A stretch of 64,000 nt of DNA from the NCBI RefSeq assembly GCF_013753875.1, contig NZ_SMDS01000017.1, positions 62,001 through 126,000 of the forward strand. Reading direction: 5' to 3'. The notes below the pieces were generated by a model that saw only the letters and a program-made list of their open reading frames with translations, made no database searches and was not told where the DNA came from. This stretch comes from Candidatus Pantoea persica (lineage in GTDB: Bacteria > Pseudomonadota > Gammaproteobacteria > Enterobacterales > Enterobacteriaceae). The position numbers were made by a program, and so were the translations under genes. Below, one piece after another: positions 9,453 through 19,405 of this stretch (its first letter is position 1; every line of letters starts with the position of its first letter).

Positions 9453-10415
9453 CTATGCTAGCTGCATCGCGAGTTTAATGGAGATCGCCATGCTCTCAGA
9501 CTTCGCTTTACCTGTCCATGCGATATCAAACGCGATGCCGTGGTCGGCGGATGTGCGGATTATGCGGATAAAGGGCAAACCAGCAGTAATATTGACGCCA
9601 TCGTAAAATCCCATTATTTTCAATGGGATATGCCCCTGATCGTGGTACATTGCCACCACGATGTCATACTGCCGACGCGTCACCTGATGCTGCCGGCACA
9701 GCGCCTCGATCTCATGGCGCTGGTCGGCGCGCTGGCAGGTACGAATAACGGTATGTTGCCCGGCGCGCAGCGCGGCAAGCGCCTGTTGTGTCCAGCGCGT
9801 GCTGTCGGACCAGCGCGGCTGCCCGAACAGCTAGCGGACGTCGACATCCACCAGCGCGATCTCGCACGCGGCGGCCAATCGGGCGATCTGCTGCTGCGCG
9901 CTGGCGCTCATGGAGCCGATAACCGCCAGAACCGGCGCGGCGACGCGCTCATCAGAGGGCGCATCGCTCTCTGGCTCGCCGCTGACCCTCGCCAGCTGTT
10001 TGCCCAGCACGTCGCTCAGCCCGGCGGCGCCCACTAGCAGCGGCGTCTCCTCAAGCTGCACGGCGGCGGCCAGGATGCGGGCAATATCCTCTTCCCGCTC
10101 CGCATCGATCACTACCGCGCCCCGGTGCTCCGCCAGTTGCGCGGCGAAACGATCGCTGCGCAGCGTGGCAAGATCGATTTCCTGGCCGCTGATCCCCAGC
10201 TGCGTCAGCACTCGCACGCTGGTCACCGGCGTTTTGGGATCGCTGGCGTATTCCCCGTGTCGGTGAGCCGCACGTTGTTGACCCACACCTCACCGCTGCG
10301 CGTCACGCGACCCAGGCGCGGCACGGCGGGCTCGATTAGCGCCGGCCTTTTGCCGCTGGCCGCCAGCGCAGCTCGCAGCTCGCAGCTCGACGCCGATATT
10401 GCCGCGCAGCGTTGA
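9453..10415 (-). pseudogene. Fused remnants of a four-carbon-acid sugar kinase (DUF1537) and a PdxA2-type dehydrogenase
   Basis: In intact bacteria these two enzymes act in succession on threonate/erythronate-type acids: OtnK/DtnK-like kinases phosphorylate them and PdxA2 oxidises the product. Here the kinase survives from [18 protein letters not shown] through VIGSMSASAQQQIARL; its N-terminal third is absent. A TAG at 9831-9833 interrupts VDVDVR-stop-LFGQ, an expected Gln. Around 9680 the kinase sequence passes directly into the C-terminal ~70 residues of a PdxA protein ([21 protein letters not shown] with the metal-binding YHDQGH motif, ending KLAMQLA). A deletion has therefore joined the two genes. 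The first kinase residues visible are near 10415. Confidence 0.82.
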
Positions 10416-10429
10416 ATCGATTTTTTTTA

Positions 10430-10976
10430 ATTCCGGCGGGCTAGTTCGCCGATCGCTTCGGCCAGAAAAAAGGGCTCGGCATCGCCGTCGGCTGGTGGTC
10501 GATCGCCACCATGGCGATGGGGCTAGCGACCAGCTTTAAGTCGCTTTTGGCGCTGGGCGTCGGCGAAGCGGCCGCCTATCCCAGCAACGCGGGCATCGCT
10601 GCACGCTGGTTCCCGGATCGCGAGCGCGCCACCGTATCAGACCTGTTCGACAGCGCCTCAAAATTCGGCGGCGCGATGGCGATGCCGCTGATCGTCTGGA
10701 TGATCGCCATGGTGGACTGGCGCATCACCTTGCTGGTGTTTATCTACGCCGAAAACTTGGCATAAAAAGATCGACCAACAGGAAGTTCGGCTGCTCCGCG
10801 ACGGTTAGGCACACAAGCATGGCAAGAAAGGCGTGCGTCCGATGAAGTGGTACAAGCTGCTGCGCTACCGCAATATCTGGGCAATGTGCATCGGCTTTTT
10901 TACCATTAACTACACCTCCTGCTTCTTTATTACCTAGCTGCCGACCTACCTGGTAAAAGACAAGGGAATGGATTTT
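10430..10976 (+). pseudogene. MFS transporter remnant (anion:cation symporter type), truncated at both ends
   Basis: The sequence reads FADRFGQKKGLGIAVGWWSI, then LGVGEAAAYPSNAGIAARWF and ERATVSDLFDSASKFGGAMA, typical of the ACS group of MFS proteins that import sugar acids (galactarate, galactonate, hexuronates). It begins mid-protein near 10430, has a TAG at 10442-10444 (expected Trp), a frameshift near 10758, a TAG at 10806-10808 and a TAG at 10935-10937 in FFIT-stop-LPTYL (expected Trp). It stops abruptly at about 10976 where the beta-lactamase remnant begins on the other strand. It presumably supplied substrate for the adjacent kinase/PdxA2 genes. Confidence 0.82.
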
Positions 10977-10977
10977 C

Positions 10978-11586
10978 TCAAAGCAGCTGCGCGCGCGAGG
11001 CGGGCTTCAGCACCTCGCCCAGCGTCAGCGTTTGCAGCGTCTTGCTGACCGCGACCGGCGTCGTGCTGTCGCGCGGATCGCCGGGAATGGCGCTGTTGAG
11101 CTCAGGTTCATCACGATCCAGCCGCGTCACCTTGTCGCCCAGCTGCGCGAAAAAGCGCGTCACCGCCGCCGGGCCGCCCAGCTTTTCCGCGATCAGATTG
11201 GCCTCCGTATTGTCGCTGTAGGCGATCGCCGCGCGGCAAAGCTGCATCCAGCTCATTTCGGCAGGGGCGACAAACTTTTTCGTGACCGGGGAATAAGTGA
11301 CCAGCGCGGCGCGATCGAACTGCGTGCGCGCCGTGAGCTGCAGTTTGCCTTGATCCTGCTCGCAAAGCAGCACGCTGCACAGCAGCGCTTTATGCGTACT
11401 GTTCAGCGGAAAACACTCGTTGCCGCGATAGCTGCTGAGCCTGTCTGACGTGGTATCGATGACGGCAACGCCGATACGCGCTTTCAGCGTCTGCTCTTCC
11501 AGCTGCGCTATCGTCGCCAAGCTGGCGTCGTCAAGGCCTGACGCCTAGGCGATCGCAGTGCTGAGCAGCAGCGGAATCGCATGCAT
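10978..11586 (-). pseudogene. Chromosomal class A beta-lactamase, nonsense codon and 3' deletion
   Basis: Class A serine beta-lactamases hydrolyse beta-lactams in the periplasm. From the ATG at 11584-11586 a short signal peptide (MHAIPLLLSTAIA) is cut by TAG at 11545-11547, where CAG is expected. The rest runs open: the active-site SxxK as STHK, the SDN loop as YSDNTEANLI, and the omega-loop Glu166 motif RDEPELN. It ends at PASRAQLL against the MFS remnant, so the final ~90 residues with the KTG motif are missing. The catalytic residues present look normal, so the gene was functional before the deletion. No ampR-like regulator is adjacent. Confidence 0.88.
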
Positions 11587-11784
11587 GTTGTAATGAAACG
11601 CATGGTAATCGTCCTTAATAGTTGAGTCGCTCAGAGCTTGCCTGTTTGCGCGTCGTAACGTAAAAAGTAAACTGCGCGATCGTTAACCGCCTTTTGCAGC
11701 ATTATAGTCTTGCTGGCTGCTGGTTGAAAAAACAGCTGAGCCAGCTAAAACGTAGCAACATCACTACAAAAAACAGGGCGTGCG

Positions 11785-12039
11785 ATGAAAATCTTCACAC
11801 TGTCGAGCAGAGAATTCAACCAGCAGGTGTCGAACTCCAAAAAAGCGGCTGAGGAAGGGCCGGTTTACATTACCGATCGCGGCAAACCCACCCATGTTCT
11901 GCTGACGTTTGAGGCGTATAAAAAGCTGACCGGAACGCGTCGCAATATTCAGGACGCGCTGGCAATGCCGGACGTGGCGGAGATTGAATTTGAGCCGGAA
12001 CGCGGCAAAACGGATTTTAGGGACGTCGATTCTTCATGA
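11785..12039 (+). CDS. Phd/YefM-type antitoxin
   Basis: 84 residues, intact. The N-terminal MKIFTLSSREFNQQVSNSKK and PVYITDRGKPTHVLLTFEAY match the Phd/YefM DNA-binding fold, which also autoregulates its operon. The C-terminal acidic tail (EIEFEPERGKTDFRDVDSS) would wrap the toxin. The stop overlaps the toxin start by ATGA (12036-12039), the normal translational coupling of type II toxin-antitoxin pairs. The toxin is frameshifted, so this antitoxin is probably an orphan. Confidence 0.88.
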   Translation: MKIFTLSSREFNQQVSNSKKAAEEGPVYITDRGKPTHVLLTFEAYKKLTGTRRNIQDALAMPDVAEIEFEPERGKTDFRDVDSS

Positions 12040-12448
12040 GATATTTGCTGGACACCAACGTGATTGCCGAGCTGCGCAAGGCGCGAACGCCTGCTATCGA
12101 GCCTACCGTCTCCGCCTGGACTGACATCGTCGACGCTGGCGATATGTTTCTCTCGATAATCACCGTGATGGAAATAGAGAAAGGCATCGCGCAGCTAGCG
12201 CGGCGCGATCCTGCTCAGGCTGCCCGCCTGCAAACATGGTTTGAAACGGCGGTGCTGACGGAATTCAGCGATCGCATTCTGCCCTTTGACATTGAAGCGG
12301 CGCGTTACTGCGCAGCCTGCATGTGCCGGATAAGCGCTCCGCTAACGATGCCATTGTCGCCGCCATCGCCTGGCAGCATGATATGGTGCTGGTGACGCGC
12401 AACCTGAAGGACTTTACAGACATGGGCGAGCAGCTGCTCAATCCCTAA
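12036..12448 (+). pseudogene. PIN-domain (VapC/FitB-like) toxin, frameshifted
   Basis: VapC toxins are ribonucleases with a four-acid PIN active site. The first ~90 codons read MRYLLDTNVIAELRK (first Asp of the PIN site), VMEIEKGIAQLARRD (second acidic residue) and LPFDIEAARYCAA. One base is lost or gained near 12318, after which the correct continuation HVPDKRSANDAIVAAIAW and LVTRNLKDF (remaining acidic residues) lies in another frame, ending at TAA 12446-12448. Only a C-terminally garbled protein can be made, lacking the Asn-Asp that completes the active site. Confidence 0.85.
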
Positions 12449-12464
12449 GCGTGGCAGCGCTGAC

Positions 12465-12832
12465 TCAGCGCCCCTGCAAAAAACGACGATAGGCGTTCAT
12501 TACCGCAAGAAAATCCTCCACGCCGCAGAACGACAGGCTCTCTTCGTCGTAGTCGTAGTAGTTCATGCCCTCTTCCAGCCCGTCATCTTCCAGCGCAAGG
12601 TCGTTGGCGCGGATCATCACCTCTTCGTCATCCATCCAGAGGGCGTATTCGTGGCCGATGCGCTGCCACTGCGCTTGCTGCCCTTAATGGCGCGCATGGC
12701 GGCCTCGACTTCGTCCAGCAGTGCCAAGTTTTCTTTCACTTCGTCGTTGGACCCGTGGCCCACAGCTTCGTGATCCACCGACATGCGTACTTTCACCTGC
12801 CCGGTGACGTCGTGTAAAAATTCATATTCCAT
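12465..12832 (-). pseudogene. yacL: yacL, UPF0231 family protein, frameshifted
   Basis: YacL is a conserved ~120-residue protein of unknown function found beside acnB. The frame from 12832 reads [20 protein letters not shown] to [11 protein letters not shown], then one G is missing near 12667. The correct remainder ([20 protein letters not shown] and [23 protein letters not shown], ending FLQGR) continues in another frame to the TGA at 12465. Apart from that single base the sequence is well conserved, so the lesion is recent (or a sequencing error). Confidence 0.85.
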
Positions 12833-12945
12833 GGAGCAGCCTTTGGGTTAATGACGCGAGAAAATCCGCACAACGACATTTTGTGCGCATCATCACAGCT
12901 AAAGTGAGATCGGGGCGACATTATTACGGGGAAAAAGCAAAAGAA

Positions 12946-12978
12946 AAAGGGGCTATTATCGCCCCTTTATTTTTTTAG
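12946..12978 (-). terminator. Terminator after acnB (could work on both strands)
   Basis: Stem AAAGGGGC (12946-12953) / GCCCCTTT (12961-12968) with a 7-base loop, flanked by an A-rich tract on one side and a T-run on the other. Either strand would end in a U-rich tail. Confidence 0.85.
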
Positions 12979-12986
12979 CGCATGAC

Positions 12987-15584
12987 TCAGACCGCCGTCT
13001 GGAAAATCACATGGTCCGCTTTATCGGTGTACTGATGCAGCTGGTCAAAGTTGAGGTAGCGGTAGGTGTCGTTAGCGGTTTTATCCACCTGCACCATAAA
13101 CTGCTGGTACTCCTCCGGCGTCGGCAGCTTGCCGAGCAGCGAGGCAACCGCAGCCAGTTCCGCCGACGCCAGGTAGACGTTGGCGCCGGTACCGAGACGG
13201 TTCGGGAAGTTACGGGTCGAGGTGGAGACCACCGTCGCGCCGTCCTGTACGCGCGCCTGGTTACCCATGCAGAGCGAACAGCCCGGGATCTCGATGCGCG
13301 CGCCGCTCTTGCCGAAGACGCTGTAGTAGCCCTCTTCCGTCAGCTGAGCCGCGTCCATCTTGGTCGGCGGCGCCACCCACAGACGGGTCGGCAGTTGGCC
13401 TTTGTGGCTGTCGAGCAGTTTTCCCGCCGCGCGGAAGTGACCGATGTTGGTCATGCACGAGCCGATAAAGACTTCGTCGATCTTCTCGCCCTGTACGTCA
13501 GAAAGCAGACGCGCGTCATCCGGATCGTTCGGGGCGCAAAGGATCGGCTCTTTGATATCCGCCAGATCGATCTCGATCACCGCCGTATATTCTGCGTCTG
13601 CATCCGCTTCCAGCAGCTGCGGATCCGCCAGCCATTTTTCCATGCCCTGGATACGACGCTCCAGTGTACGGCGATCGCCGTAGCCTTCCGCGATCATCCA
13701 CTTCAGCAGCACGATGTTGGAGCTGAGGTATTCGATAATCGGCGCTTTATCCAGCTTGATGGTGCAACCTGCGGCTGAACGTTCCGCCGAGGCGTCGGTC
13801 AGTTCGAACGCCTGCTCGACCTTCAGATCCGGCAGACCTTCAATCTCCAAGATGCGGCCAGAGAAGATGTTCTTCTTGCCTTTCTTCTCAACGGTCAGCA
13901 GGCCCTGCTTGATCGTGTACAGCGGGATGGCGTGCACCAGATCGCGCAGGGTAATGCCCGGCTGCATCTGACCTTTGAAGCGTACCAGCACCGATTCCGG
14001 CATGTCGAGCGGCATCACGCCGGTCGCGGCGGCAAACGCTACCAAGCCAGAACCCGCCGGGAAGGAGATGCCGATCGGGAAACGGGTGTGGGAGTCGCCG
14101 CCGGTGCCGACGGTATCCGGCAGCAGCATGCGGTTCAGCCACGAGTGGATCACGCCGTCGCCCGGACGCAGCGAGACGCCGCCGCGGTTCATAATGAAGT
14201 CCGGCAGCGTGTGGTGCGTGTTGACGTCAACCGGCTTCGGATAGGCGGCGGTGTGGCAGAACGACTGCATCACCAAGTCGGCGGAGAAGCCGAGGCAGGC
14301 CAGATCTTTCAGCTCGTCGCGCGTCATCGGACCAGTGGTGTCCTGAGAGCCGACCGAGGTCATCTTCGGCTCGCAGTAGGCGCCCGGACGGATGCCAGCA
14401 ACGCCGCAGGCGCGGCCGACCATTTTCTGCGCCAGCGAGTAGCCGCGGCTGCTTTCCACCACATCTTTCGCCTGACGGAATACATCGCTGTGCGGCAGGC
14501 CCAGCGACTCGCGCGCTTTGCTAGTCAGGCCGCGGCCGATGATCAGCGGAATACGGCCGCCGGCACGCACTTCGTCGATCAGCACGTCGGTTTTTAGCGT
14601 AAAACTGGCCAGCAGTTCGCCGGTTTCATGATTGCGCACTTCGCCTTTATAGGGGTAGACGTCAATCACGTCGCCCATGTTCAGCTCGCCCACGTCCACT
14701 TCGATCGGCAGCGCGCCCGCGTCTTCCATGGTGTTAAAGAAGATTGGCGCGATTTTGCTGCCCAGCACCAGACCGCCGCCCTTTTTGTTCGGGACGTTCG
14801 GGATGTCGTCGCCCATGAACCACAGCACGGAGTTGGTGGCGGATTTACGCGATGAGCCGGAGCCGACCACGTCGCCGACGTAGGCCAGCGGGTAGCCTTT
14901 GGCCTGCAGCGCTTCAATCTGCTTGATCGGGCCAACGTTGCCCGGCTCATCCGGCTCGATGCCTTCGCGGGCGTTTTTCAGCATTGCCAGCGCGTGCAGT
15001 GGAATATCCGGGCGTGACCACGCGTCCGGCGCCGGAGAGAGGTCGTCGGTGTTGGTTTCGCCGGTCACTTTAAACACGGTGACGGTAATTTTTTCTGCCA
15101 GCTCGGGACGTGACAGGAACCACTCGGCATCCGCCCAGGATTGCAGCACCTGCTGCGCATGGGGATTGCCCGCTTTCGCTTTTTCTTCGACGTCGTAGAA
15201 GCTGTCAAACATCAGCAGCGTGTGCGACAGCGCTTTGGCGGCAATAGGCGCCAGCTTCGCGTCGTCCAGCGCATCAATCAGCGGGTGAATGTTGTAACCG
15301 CCTTGCATGGTGCCCAGCAGTTCAATCGCTTTTTTGGGGGATACCAGAGGAGAGGTCGTTTCGCCTTTGGCGACCGCGGCAAGGAAACCCGCTTTTACGT
15401 AGGCGGCTTCATCAACGCCGGGTGGGACACGTTTGACCAACAGATCGGTCAGGAATTCTTCTTCACCCGCTGGCGGGTTTTTCAGCAGTTCAACCAGCGC
15501 GGCCATCTGGGAAGTATCTAACGGCTTAGGTACGACCCCCTGGGCAGCACGCTCAGTAACGTGCTTACGGTATTCTACTAGCAC
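12987..15584 (-). CDS. acnB: Aconitate hydratase B
   Basis: TCA-cycle [4Fe-4S] enzyme converting citrate to isocitrate; also acts as 2-methylcitrate dehydratase and, as apoprotein, as an RNA-binding regulator. 865 residues, identical in length to E. coli AcnB if the GTG at 15584 is used: AAGGAG precedes it and VLVEYRKHV aligns with the family start. An ATG further upstream would add an unrelated peptide. Visible: the swivel-domain [16 protein letters not shown], the catalytic SRKS serine, the cluster cysteines in [15 protein letters not shown] and [12 protein letters not shown], and [11 protein letters not shown]. Intact. Confidence 0.96.
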   Translation of the reverse strand: MLVEYRKHVTERAAQGVVPKPLDTSQMAALVELLKNPPAGEEEFLTDLLVKRVPPGVDEAAYVKAGFLAAVAKGETTSPLVSPKKAIELLGTMQGGYNIHPLIDALDDAKLAPIAAKALSHTLLMFDSFYDVEEKAKAGNPHAQQVLQSWADAEWFLSRPELAEKITVTVFKVTGETNTDDLSPAPDAWSRPDIPLHALAMLKNAREGIEPDEPGNVGPIKQIEALQAKGYPLAYVGDVVGSGSSRKSATNSVLWFMGDDIPNVPNKKGGGLVLGSKIAPIFFNTMEDAGALPIEVDVGELNMGDVIDVYPYKGEVRNHETGELLASFTLKTDVLIDEVRAGGRIPLIIGRGLTSKARESLGLPHSDVFRQAKDVVESSRGYSLAQKMVGRACGVAGIRPGAYCEPKMTSVGSQDTTGPMTRDELKDLACLGFSADLVMQSFCHTAAYPKPVDVNTHHTLPDFIMNRGGVSLRPGDGVIHSWLNRMLLPDTVGTGGDSHTRFPIGISFPAGSGLVAFAAATGVMPLDMPESVLVRFKGQMQPGITLRDLVHAIPLYTIKQGLLTVEKKGKKNIFSGRILEIEGLPDLKVEQAFELTDASAERSAAGCTIKLDKAPIIEYLSSNIVLLKWMIAEGYGDRRTLERRIQGMEKWLADPQLLEADADAEYTAVIEIDLADIKEPILCAPNDPDDARLLSDVQGEKIDEVFIGSCMTNIGHFRAAGKLLDSHKGQLPTRLWVAPPTKMDAAQLTEEGYYSVFGKSGARIEIPGCSLCMGNQARVQDGATVVSTSTRNFPNRLGTGANVYLASAELAAVASLLGKLPTPEEYQQFMVQVDKTANDTYRYLNFDQLHQYTDKADHVIFQTAV

Positions 15585-16029
15585 GACGTTCTCCTTGCTC
15601 ACATTGTATGGGGTTACGGTGCACCCTGGTGACAACAGCATTCCATGAGTAGGGTAAGGTGCCCGGCCCCGCGTGGGGCAGCATAGCAGGGTTCAGGCTG
15701 TTTGTTAATCTGTTTACAAAAAAACAACATAATTAACCGGGTCAGAAAGTGCGGTTTTACTTTTTTAGGCTAGCGGCTCAGTAATGCAGGCTGTAAAGGG
15801 TTACCCTCGCCTTTTCGCTCAGTCATATGCGTCAGAGCGAAATAATGGCCCAGCGACTGTTAAGACAGAGGCATAACTTTTTTCATAACTATGCTCTCTG
15901 ATACCTGCCTCTGGGTTATGGGCGTTTTCTGCTTCGCCGCCTCTGGTAAAAGGGATCTCGGTTGCCTGAGGAGCGGTCATGACGCAGGGATCGTCTTGCA
16001 CGGGCACGGCCGGGGCCTGTTCAGCCCAT
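15585..16029. other. acnB-lpd intergenic region, no convincing gene
   Basis: About 445 bases. yacH, which lies here in E. coli, is absent. It must hold the acnB promoter; the stretch at 15705-15740 is AT-rich and could contain it. A minus-strand frame of 62 codons (15819-16007) has no recognisable homology and I do not call it a gene. A GCTAGC lies at 15768-15773. Confidence 0.5.
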
Positions 16030-16057
16030 AAAAAAAGCCCCCGTTTCGGGAGCTTTT
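16030..16057 (-). terminator. Rho-independent terminator of lpd
   Basis: Nearly symmetrical stem AAAAGCcCCCG / CGGGaGCTTTT with a TTT loop, 18 bases past the lpd stop. An A-run on the plus strand gives a U-run on the transcript. Confidence 0.85.
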
Positions 16058-16074
16058 CTCTTTCAACCTGAAGC

Positions 16075-17502
16075 TTACTTCTTCTTCTTCGCTTTCGGGT
16101 TCGGCAGGTCGGTGATGCTGCCTTCGAAGATCTCAGCCGCCAGGCCGACCGACTCTTGCAGTGTCGGGTGAGCGTGGATGGTCAGCGCGATATCTTCCGC
16201 ATCGCAGCCCATCTCGATCGCCAGACCGATTTCGCCCAGCAGCTCGCCGCCGTTGGTGCCGACGATGGCGCCACCGATCACGCGATGCGTCTCTTTGTCG
16301 AAAATCAGCTTGGTCATGCCGTCAGCGCAGTCAGAGGCGATTGCACGGGCAGAGGCCGCCCACGGGAAGGTAGAGACTTCGTAGCTGATACCCTTCTCTT
16401 TCGCTTCTTTCTCGGTCAGGCCGACCCACGCAGCTTCCGGCTCGGTGTAGGCGATAGACGGGATCACTTTCGGATCGAAGTAGTGCTTCATGCCGGCGAT
16501 GACTTCGGCTGCTACGTGGCCTTCATGCACGCCTTTGTGCGCCAGCATCGGCTGACCGACGATGTCGCCAATAGCGTAGATGTGCGGCACATTGGTGCGC
16601 ATCTGCTTGTCGACGCGGATAAAGCCGCGCTCGTCTACTTCGACGCCCGCTTTGCCGGCATCGAGGTTTTTACCGTTCGGCACGCGACCAATCGCCACCA
16701 GCACGGCGTCGTAGCACTGCGGCTCGGCCGGCACCTTTTTGCCTACCATCGTCACGTAGATGCCATCTTCTTTGGCTTCTACCGCGGTGACTTTGGTTTC
16801 CAGCATCAAGTTGAACTGCTTGGCGATACGCTTGGTGAAAACTTTCACCACGTCTTTATCGGCAGCCGGGATAACCTGATCGAACATTTCAACCACGTCA
16901 ATCTGTGAACCCAGCGCGTGGTAAACGGTGCCCATCTCCAGACCGATGATGCCGCCGCCCATAACCAGCATACGCTCCGGTACTTCTTTCAGCTCCAGCG
17001 CATCGGTAGAATCCCATACGCGCGGGTCGTCGTGCGGGATAAACGGCAGGGTAATCGGACGCGAACCGGCCGCGATGATGGCGTTGTGGAAGTTGATGGT
17101 GGTCGTGCCGCCCTCGCCTTCCACCACCAGGGTGTTGGCGCCGGTGAATTTGCCCAGGCCGTTAACTACTTTGACCTTACGCCCTTTCACCATGCCTGCG
17201 AGGCCGCTGGTGAGCTGGTTGATGACCTTCTCTTTCCAGGTGCGAACCTTGTTGATATCAGTGGACGGCTGGCCAAACACGATGCCGTGTTCTTCGAGAG
17301 CTTTTGCCTCTTCGATCACTTTCGCAACGTGCAGCAGCGCTTTTGACGGGATACAGCCCACGTTTAGACAGACACCGCCGAGGGTGCTGTAACGCTCTAC
17401 CAGTACGGTTTCCAGACCTAAATCAGCGCAACGGAAGGCTGCAGAGTAACCTGCAGGACCAGCCCCAAGTACCACGACCTGGGTTTTAATCTCTGTACTC
17501 AT
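16075..17502 (-). CDS. lpd: Dihydrolipoyl dehydrogenase (E3)
   Basis: FAD flavoprotein that reoxidises dihydrolipoamide in the pyruvate and 2-oxoglutarate dehydrogenase complexes and the glycine-cleavage system. 475 residues; I used the second Met (MSTEIKTQVVVLGAGP). Visible: the N-terminal FAD-binding GAGPAGYSAA, the redox-active disulfide GGVCLNVGCIPSK, the NAD-binding MGGGIIGLEMG, the second FAD contact YAIGDIVGQPMLAHKG, and the C-terminal active-site HAHPTLQES. The C-terminus is a Lys run. It lies 299 bases after aceF and so can be transcribed from its own promoter as well as from pdhR. Confidence 0.97.
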   Translation of the reverse strand: MSTEIKTQVVVLGAGPAGYSAAFRCADLGLETVLVERYSTLGGVCLNVGCIPSKALLHVAKVIEEAKALEEHGIVFGQPSTDINKVRTWKEKVINQLTSGLAGMVKGRKVKVVNGLGKFTGANTLVVEGEGGTTTINFHNAIIAAGSRPITLPFIPHDDPRVWDSTDALELKEVPERMLVMGGGIIGLEMGTVYHALGSQIDVVEMFDQVIPAADKDVVKVFTKRIAKQFNLMLETKVTAVEAKEDGIYVTMVGKKVPAEPQCYDAVLVAIGRVPNGKNLDAGKAGVEVDERGFIRVDKQMRTNVPHIYAIGDIVGQPMLAHKGVHEGHVAAEVIAGMKHYFDPKVIPSIAYTEPEAAWVGLTEKEAKEKGISYEVSTFPWAASARAIASDCADGMTKLIFDKETHRVIGGAIVGTNGGELLGEIGLAIEMGCDAEDIALTIHAHPTLQESVGLAAEIFEGSITDLPNPKAKKKK

Positions 17503-17770
17503 CATGACCTCTTAGTTGTGATCCGGCGGGTCAACGTAGAGCGTTTATCATCAGGCTGGTCAACCAGTTGCATCCGGGTAGTGCACAGCGCCGTGCGTAT
17601 ATCTTGAGTACGCTGCGGGTTCTGCGCGCTGGGCGTCAACAACTGACTGCGCTAGATACGCCTGACGAAACAGGCTCACGATGTCCTTTGCTCCACCGGG
17701 ACATTTTTCACCGCAAGAGTTTACAGAATTGTTAACAAACTGCAAACCACGGTGCCACGAATCTCTACAA

Positions 17771-17794
17771 CAAGGCCGACAATTGCCGGCCTTG
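17771..17794 (-). terminator. Hairpin just after aceF
   Basis: CAAGGCCG (17771-17778) / CGGCCTTG (17787-17794), starting 8 bases after the aceF stop. There is no U-run, so it may attenuate or stabilise the aceEF message before lpd rather than terminate fully. Confidence 0.55.
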
Positions 17795-17801
17795 ATTGGG
17801 C

Positions 17802-19391
17802 TTACATCACCAGACAGCGAATATCAGACAGCATATTGCCGATGATGGTAATGAAACGTGCACCGGCAGCGCCGTCGATCACGCGGTGATCGAAGGAGAG
17901 CGAGATCGGCATCATCAGACGCGGCACAAACTCTTTACCATTCCACACCGGCTCCATCGCCGACTTGGAGACGCCAAGAATAGCGACTTCCGGCGCGTTG
18001 ACGATCGGCGCGAAATGCGTTGTGCCGAGGCCGCCAAGGCTGGAGATGGTGAAGCAGCCGCCCTGCATGTCGCTGGCGGTCAGCTTGCCGTCGCGCGCCT
18101 TCTTCGAGGTCGCCATCAGCTCGCGAGAGAGCTCGGTGATGCCTTTCTTGTTTACGTCTTTGAAGACCGGAACCACCAAGCCGTTCGGCGTATCTACCAC
18201 CACGCCGATGTTGATGTACTTCTTCAGCGTCAGGCGCTGCGCATCTTCCGACAGCGAGCTGTTGAAGCGCGGCATCTGCTCCAGCGCGGCCGCGACTGCT
18301 TTTATGATGAACACAACCGGGGTATACTTCACGTCCAGCTTGCGCTTCTCCGCTTCGGCGTTCTGCTGCTTGCGGAACGCTTCCAGATCGGTGATGTCGG
18401 TCTTGTCGAAGTGGGTAACGTGCGGGATCACCACCCAGTTACGGCTCAGGTTCGCGCCAGAGATTTTCTGGATGCGGCCCAGCTCCACTTCTTCAACTTC
18501 GCCGAACTTGCTGAAGTCCACTTTCGGCCACGGCAGCAGGCCAGGGCCGCTGGCAGCAGCGGCCGGAGCGGCTTCAGCGCGCTTAACAGCATCCTTCACG
18601 TAGCTCTGCACGTCTTCTTTCAGGATGCGGCCTTTACGGCCGGTGCCTTTGACCTTCGCCAGGTTGACACCGAATTCGCGCGCCAGACGGCGGATAACCG
18701 GCGTGGCGTGCACGTAGGCATCGTTCTCGCCGAACTCGCCTTTCGCCTCCGCTTTCGGCGCGGGCGCGGCGGCAGGCACCTCGGCTTTCACCGCTGCCGG
18801 CGCCGGCGCAGACGCCGCTTCCTGCCTCGGCGCTTCGACTTTCGCCGAGCCAGTCACTTCGAAGACCATGATCAGCGAGCCGGTGCTGACTTTCGCGCCG
18901 GTTTCGATTTTGATCTCTTTAACCGTACCCGCGAACGGCGCAGGCACTTCCATCGACGCCTTGTCGCCTTCCACCACGATCAGCGACTGCTCGGCTTCGA
19001 TTTTGTCGCCGACCTTCACCAGGATCTCGGTAACTTCCACTTCATCGCCGCCGATATCCGGCACGTTGATATCTTTCGCTGCGTTGGAGGCGGCAGCCGG
19101 CGCGGCTTCCGCTTTTTTCTCTTCCGCCGCTGGCGCTGGTGCAGTGTCTGCCGCCGCGCCTTCTGCGTCAAAAATCATGATCAGCGAGCCGGTTTCGACT
19201 TTGTCGCCGGTCGCAATTTTGATCTCTTTAACCACGCCCGCCTGCGGCGAGGGCACTTCCATAGAGGCTTTGTCGCCTTCTACGGTGATTAGCGACTGCT
19301 CGGCTTCGACCTTGTCGCCCACCTTCACTAGGATCTCGGTGACTTCAACTTCATCGGACCCGATACCCGGTACCTTAATTTCAGTAGCCAT
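17802..19391 (-). CDS. aceF: Dihydrolipoyllysine-residue acetyltransferase (E2) of pyruvate dehydrogenase
   Basis: Core of the pyruvate dehydrogenase complex; transfers acetyl from lipoamide to CoA. 529 residues with two lipoyl domains, where E. coli has three and ~630 residues. Lipoyl domains lie at about 1-75 and 106-180, each with the lipoylated Lys in GDKASMEV. They are followed by Ala/Pro-rich linkers, the E3-binding domain (~225-265, [15 protein letters not shown]) and the catalytic domain (~300-529) with the active-site His in [10 protein letters not shown] (His about 502). The C-terminus reads SDIRCLVM, where SDIRRLVM is usual: one CGT-to-TGT type change. Fourteen bases separate it from aceE. 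Confidence 0.96.
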   Translation of the reverse strand: MATEIKVPGIGSDEVEVTEILVKVGDKVEAEQSLITVEGDKASMEVPSPQAGVVKEIKIATGDKVETGSLIMIFDAEGAAADTAPAPAAEEKKAEAAPAAASNAAKDINVPDIGGDEVEVTEILVKVGDKIEAEQSLIVVEGDKASMEVPAPFAGTVKEIKIETGAKVSTGSLIMVFEVTGSAKVEAPRQEAASAPAPAAVKAEVPAAAPAPKAEAKGEFGENDAYVHATPVIRRLAREFGVNLAKVKGTGRKGRILKEDVQSYVKDAVKRAEAAPAAAASGPGLLPWPKVDFSKFGEVEEVELGRIQKISGANLSRNWVVIPHVTHFDKTDITDLEAFRKQQNAEAEKRKLDVKYTPVVFIIKAVAAALEQMPRFNSSLSEDAQRLTLKKYINIGVVVDTPNGLVVPVFKDVNKKGITELSRELMATSKKARDGKLTASDMQGGCFTISSLGGLGTTHFAPIVNAPEVAILGVSKSAMEPVWNGKEFVPRLMMPISLSFDHRVIDGAAGARFITIIGNMLSDIRCLVM

Positions 19392-19405
19392 TACTCTCTT
19401 ACCTC

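Noticed and set aside
15819..16007. 62-codon minus-strand frame between acnB and lpd
   Set aside because: No recognisable homology, no ribosome site that stands out, and composition unlike the neighbouring genes; treated as intergenic.
17796..19292. 498-codon plus-strand frame opposite aceF
   Set aside because: Antisense shadow produced by the Ala/Pro/Lys-rich lipoyl domains; the Arg/Phe-rich translation has no family features.
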